Assembly (NCBI RefSeq): GCF_014645535.1
Contig: NZ_BMLX01000007.1
Coordinates: 62,001 to 126,000 of the forward strand
Direction: 5' to 3'
DNA from: Silvimonas iriomotensis
GTDB taxonomy: Bacteria; Pseudomonadota; Gammaproteobacteria; Burkholderiales; Chitinibacteraceae
Length of the DNA: 64,000 bases
Shown here: piece after piece, positions 62,031-64,000 of the stretch
Layout of the letters: each line of letters begins with the position of its first letter
How positions within the stretch are numbered: position 1 is the first letter of the stretch
Program-made: the position numbers and the translations under genes
Notes under the pieces: model-generated
What the model saw: the letters and a program-made list of their open reading frames with translations, nothing else
What the model was told of the DNA's origin: nothing
Database searches by the model: none

Positions 62031-63209
62031 ATGCTGCAACATGCTTTCAAACCACTGCTGATCAAAGGCAAAGCCTTGCTCCCTGTCGTGCAGGGCGGCA
62101 TGGGCGTGGGCATCTCTGCGCACAAACTGGCGGGCGCCGTGGCACAACAAGGCGCCGTCGGCACCATCGCCAGCGTAGACCTGCGCCATCACCATGCCGA
62201 TCTGATGGAACAAAGCAAAACCATCAAGGATCAGGCCGGGCTGGATGCGCTGAACTACGAAGCGCTCACCCGTGAAGTACACCTGGCCAAAACTGCGGCT
62301 GGCGGCAACGGCCTGATCGCCGTGAACGTCATGAAGGCCGTGTCCGCCAATACCGATTATGTCCGCTGCGCCTGCGAAGCCGGCACCGACGCCATTGTGA
62401 TGGGTGCAGGCCTGCCGCTGGACCTGCCCGACGTCACGGCAGACCACCCGGACGTCGCGCTGGTGCCGATTTTGTCCGATAGCCGCGGCATTGGCGTGGT
62501 CCTGAAAAAATGGCTGAAGAAAAACCGCTTGCCCGACGCAATTGTCATCGAACACCCCGGCCACGCCGGCGGCCACCTGGGCGCCACCCGTCTGGACGAC
62601 GTCCACAACGAGAAATTCGGCTTTGACCGCGTGCTGACCGAAACCCTGCAGCTCTTCAAGGAACTGCAACTGGAAAGCCAGCGCATCCCGTTGATCGTGG
62701 CCGGCGGGATCAACAGCCATGAGAAGGTGCGCCACTACCTGCAAAACGGCGCCAGCGGCGTGCAACTGGGCACCGCCTTTGCGGTGTCGGCTGAAGGCGA
62801 CGCGCACCCCAACTTCAAGGACGTCCTCGCCAACGCGCGCGATGAAGACATCGTCGAATTCATGAGCGTCGCCGGCCTGCCAGCCCGCGCCGTACTCACC
62901 CCCTGGCTGAAAAACTACATCAACCGCGAAGCCCGGCTGCAATCAAACGCCAAAGCCGATCCGGCCCGCTGCACCCAAGGCCTAAACTGCCTGTCGGTCT
63001 GCGGCCTGCGCGACGGGCTCGCCAAAGTCGGGCAGTTCTGCATTGACCTGAAACTGGCCGCTGCCATGCGCGGTGAAGTCAATCGTGGTCTGTTCTTCCG
63101 CGGCGCGGACAGCCTGCCATTCGGTAATGCCATCCGCCCGGTGCGCGAGCTGATTGATTATCTGCTGACAGGCCAGCGCCCCGCCGGTTTGACGACCAAC
63201 CCGGCCTGA
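62031..63209 (+). CDS. Nitronate monooxygenase/2-nitropropane dioxygenase-like flavoprotein
   Basis: A 392-residue TIM-barrel FMN protein of the NMO/2NPD superfamily. Features are LPVVQGGMGVGISAHKLAGAVAQQGAVG (read in pieces), VIEHPGHAGGHLGAT with the usual active-site histidine region, and PLIVAGGINSHEKV and GVQLGTAFAVS in the phosphate-binding strands. The C-terminus holds a cysteine cluster (CTQGLNCLSVCGLRDGLAKVGQFC, in pieces) not needed for plain NMO. A perfect FNR box lies upstream, which suggests anaerobic expression; an NAD(P)H oxidoreductase role is as likely as nitronate oxidation. GGAG precedes the ATG. Confidence 0.84.
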   Translation: MLQHAFKPLLIKGKALLPVVQGGMGVGISAHKLAGAVAQQGAVGTIASVDLRHHHADLMEQSKTIKDQAGLDALNYEALTREVHLAKTAAGGNGLIAVNVMKAVSANTDYVRCACEAGTDAIVMGAGLPLDLPDVTADHPDVALVPILSDSRGIGVVLKKWLKKNRLPDAIVIEHPGHAGGHLGATRLDDVHNEKFGFDRVLTETLQLFKELQLESQRIPLIVAGGINSHEKVRHYLQNGASGVQLGTAFAVSAEGDAHPNFKDVLANARDEDIVEFMSVAGLPARAVLTPWLKNYINREARLQSNAKADPARCTQGLNCLSVCGLRDGLAKVGQFCIDLKLAAAMRGEVNRGLFFRGADSLPFGNAIRPVRELIDYLLTGQRPAGLTTNPA

Positions 63210-63265
63210 GCGTGACGGGCATCACGGCGAATATAAGAAAAATCTGACGAATTACAGAAATTAGC

Positions 63266-63284
63266 AGTGACGAATTTCGTCACT
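63266..63284. promoter_or_regulatory. Odd-length 19-bp palindrome
   Basis: AGTGACGAATTTCGTCACT consists of perfect 9-bp arms around one central base, downstream of the flavoprotein gene. Its role is unassigned. Confidence 0.3.
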
Positions 63285-63293
63285 TCCAGGTAC

Positions 63294-63331
63294 AAAGGCC
63301 GGTGTGGGTATCCACACCGGCCTTTGTTTTT
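63294..63331 (+). terminator. Terminator after the nitronate-monooxygenase-like gene
   Basis: AAAGGCCGGTGTGG and CCACACCGGCCTTT form a perfect 14-bp stem with a GTAT loop, followed by GTTTTT. Confidence 0.92.
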
Positions 63332-63437
63332 GCGCCACACCCGCCGCCATTCGTCGCCGCCTGGCGTGGATGGCCTGACATGGCGCTGTAACGGTTCAGC
63401 AGCCGGTTAGCATCAGAAAAGGGGCCCGAAAACGAAG

Positions 63438-63465
63438 AAGGGCCAGGCTCGAAAGCCTGACCCTT
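63438..63465 (-). terminator. Terminator of the tRNA-Thr gene
   Basis: On the minus strand, AAGGGTCAGGCT-TTCG-AGCCTGGCCCTT forms a 12-bp stem with one wobble pair, just after the tRNA 3' end. Confidence 0.75.
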
Positions 63466-63473
63466 ACTGTCTT

Positions 63474-63549
<76 letters not shown>

Positions 63550-63621
63550 GGAGCCAGCATTATAAGCAACTTTGCAATAGATACCAAGCCGGGCACAATG
63601 CGCCGGCGGGGCCCATCCCGC

Positions 63622-63637
63622 TGGCATAGCTTTTGCT
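63622..63637 (+). promoter_or_regulatory. Sigma-54 promoter of the pilin gene
   Basis: TGGCATAGCTTTTGCT keeps the -24 GG and -12 GC at the right spacing and differs from TGGCAC-N5-TTGCW at one base (T for C). It starts transcription near 63648. PilR-controlled sigma-54 promoters are usual for pilA. Confidence 0.7.
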
Positions 63638-63694
63638 CTAACTTTGCTGGCGCGGAGACCCCGCACACCAACAAACAATTTTCGGAGACTGAAC

Positions 63695-64000
63695 ATGCAA
63701 CGCATGCAAAAGGGTTTCACCCTTATCGAACTGATGATCGTTGTTGCGATCATCGGCATTCTGGCCGCTGTGGCCATCCCGGCTTACCAGGACTACACCG
63801 TCCGCGCCCGCGTTTCTGAAGGTCTGGGCATGGCCGACGCTGCCAAGGCAATCGTTGCTGAAAACGCCGCTAACGGCGCTTCTTCCCTGAGCCTGGGTTA
63901 CAGCTGGTCCGGTTCCACCACCAACGTGAACACTGTTTCCATCACTGCTGGCAACGGTAACATCGACGTGACCTACGCTTCCAAGGCTGGTAATGGCGTG
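63695..64000 (+). CDS. pilA: Type IV major pilin PilA (5' part, runs off the window)
   Basis: The first 102 codons of a type IV pilin. A short leader MQRMQKG is followed by the prepilin cleavage/methylation motif [28 protein letters not shown], with Glu5 present. The globular domain ([21 protein letters not shown] onward) is Ala/Ser/Thr-rich and continues past the window. PilD would cleave before the Phe. The start has GGAG about 8 bases upstream and a sigma-54-type promoter 70 bases further up. Confidence 0.95.
   Translation, partial: MQRMQKGFTLIELMIVVAIIGILAAVAIPAYQDYTVRARVSEGLGMADAAKAIVAENAANGASSLSLGYSWSGSTTNVNTVSITAGNGNIDVTYASKAGNGV

Overview
The window looks like chromosomal DNA of a GC-rich Gram-negative betaproteobacterium. 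My best guess is the order Neisseriales, near the chitin-degrading Chitinibacteraceae. This is inferred from gene content (prmC-grxD, an Mg-type HemB, ubiUVT, a type IV pilin, dRS3-like repeats); no rRNA is present to confirm it. Almost all of the sequence is ordinary, densely packed core and metabolic genes. There is no phage, insertion sequence, CRISPR array or integron.

Layout. 1-9 kb: end of prmC, grxD, a glycine-zipper envelope protein, a 5'-nucleotidase, an ammonium transporter behind a sigma-54/NtrC-type promoter, lrp/dadA (divergent), hemB, an unlisted 37-residue small protein and a CorC/HlyC-type membrane protein. 9-16 kb: MFS exporter, tas, a repeat-rich gap, a serine hydrolase, an EAL protein, a 1-Cys peroxiredoxin, an orphan sulfate-binding protein and a small ferredoxin. 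16-23 kb: a D-amino-acid module (RidA, D-aminoacylase, RpiR regulator, divergent PLP deaminase), then gluconate permease and gluconokinase. 23-27.4 kb: DegV, UshA-like nucleotidase, gpmA, slyX, creA. 27.9-36.3 kb: a complete maltose/alpha-glucoside locus (LacI regulator, alpha-glucosidase, MalK, MalE, MalF, MalG) with paired LacI-type operators. 36.3-40.4 kb: two more copies of a composite repeat around an NTF2-like/LysR pair and a RES-Xre toxin-antitoxin pair. 40.4-46 kb: MarR-controlled tripartite EmrAB-type efflux pump, with an unlisted 59-residue ORF coupled to emrA. 46-58.8 kb: rsuA, patatin, PfkB kinase, ubiUVT, dsbA, SPOR protein, argH, elaA, NUDIX, pdxJ, MOSC, YecD-like protein with divergent TetR. 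58.8-64 kb: anaerobic ribonucleotide reductase locus, a nitronate-monooxygenase-like flavoprotein, tRNA-Thr(CGU) and the start of a sigma-54-type pilin gene.

Most interesting points. (1) The class III ribonucleotide reductase appears split: NrdD ends after its zinc-site region, and the glycyl-radical motif is encoded by a separate 62-codon ORF with its own ribosome site, fused by ATGA overlap to nrdG. An in-frame amber codon and a terminator-like hairpin separate the two parts. (2) Perfect or near-perfect FNR/ANR-type boxes recur before nrdD, ubiUVT, the nitronate-monooxygenase-like gene and hemB, and near a small ORF. This suggests a local anaerobic regulon; nrdD also has a phased pair of NrdR-type boxes. 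(3) Three dispersed, same-orientation copies of a ~300-355 bp composite repeat carry a hexanucleotide microsatellite and a hairpin whose two arms changed together. (4) Two small ORFs below the usual calling cut-off have believable start signals. All functional calls rest on sequence motifs read by eye; no database search was run.
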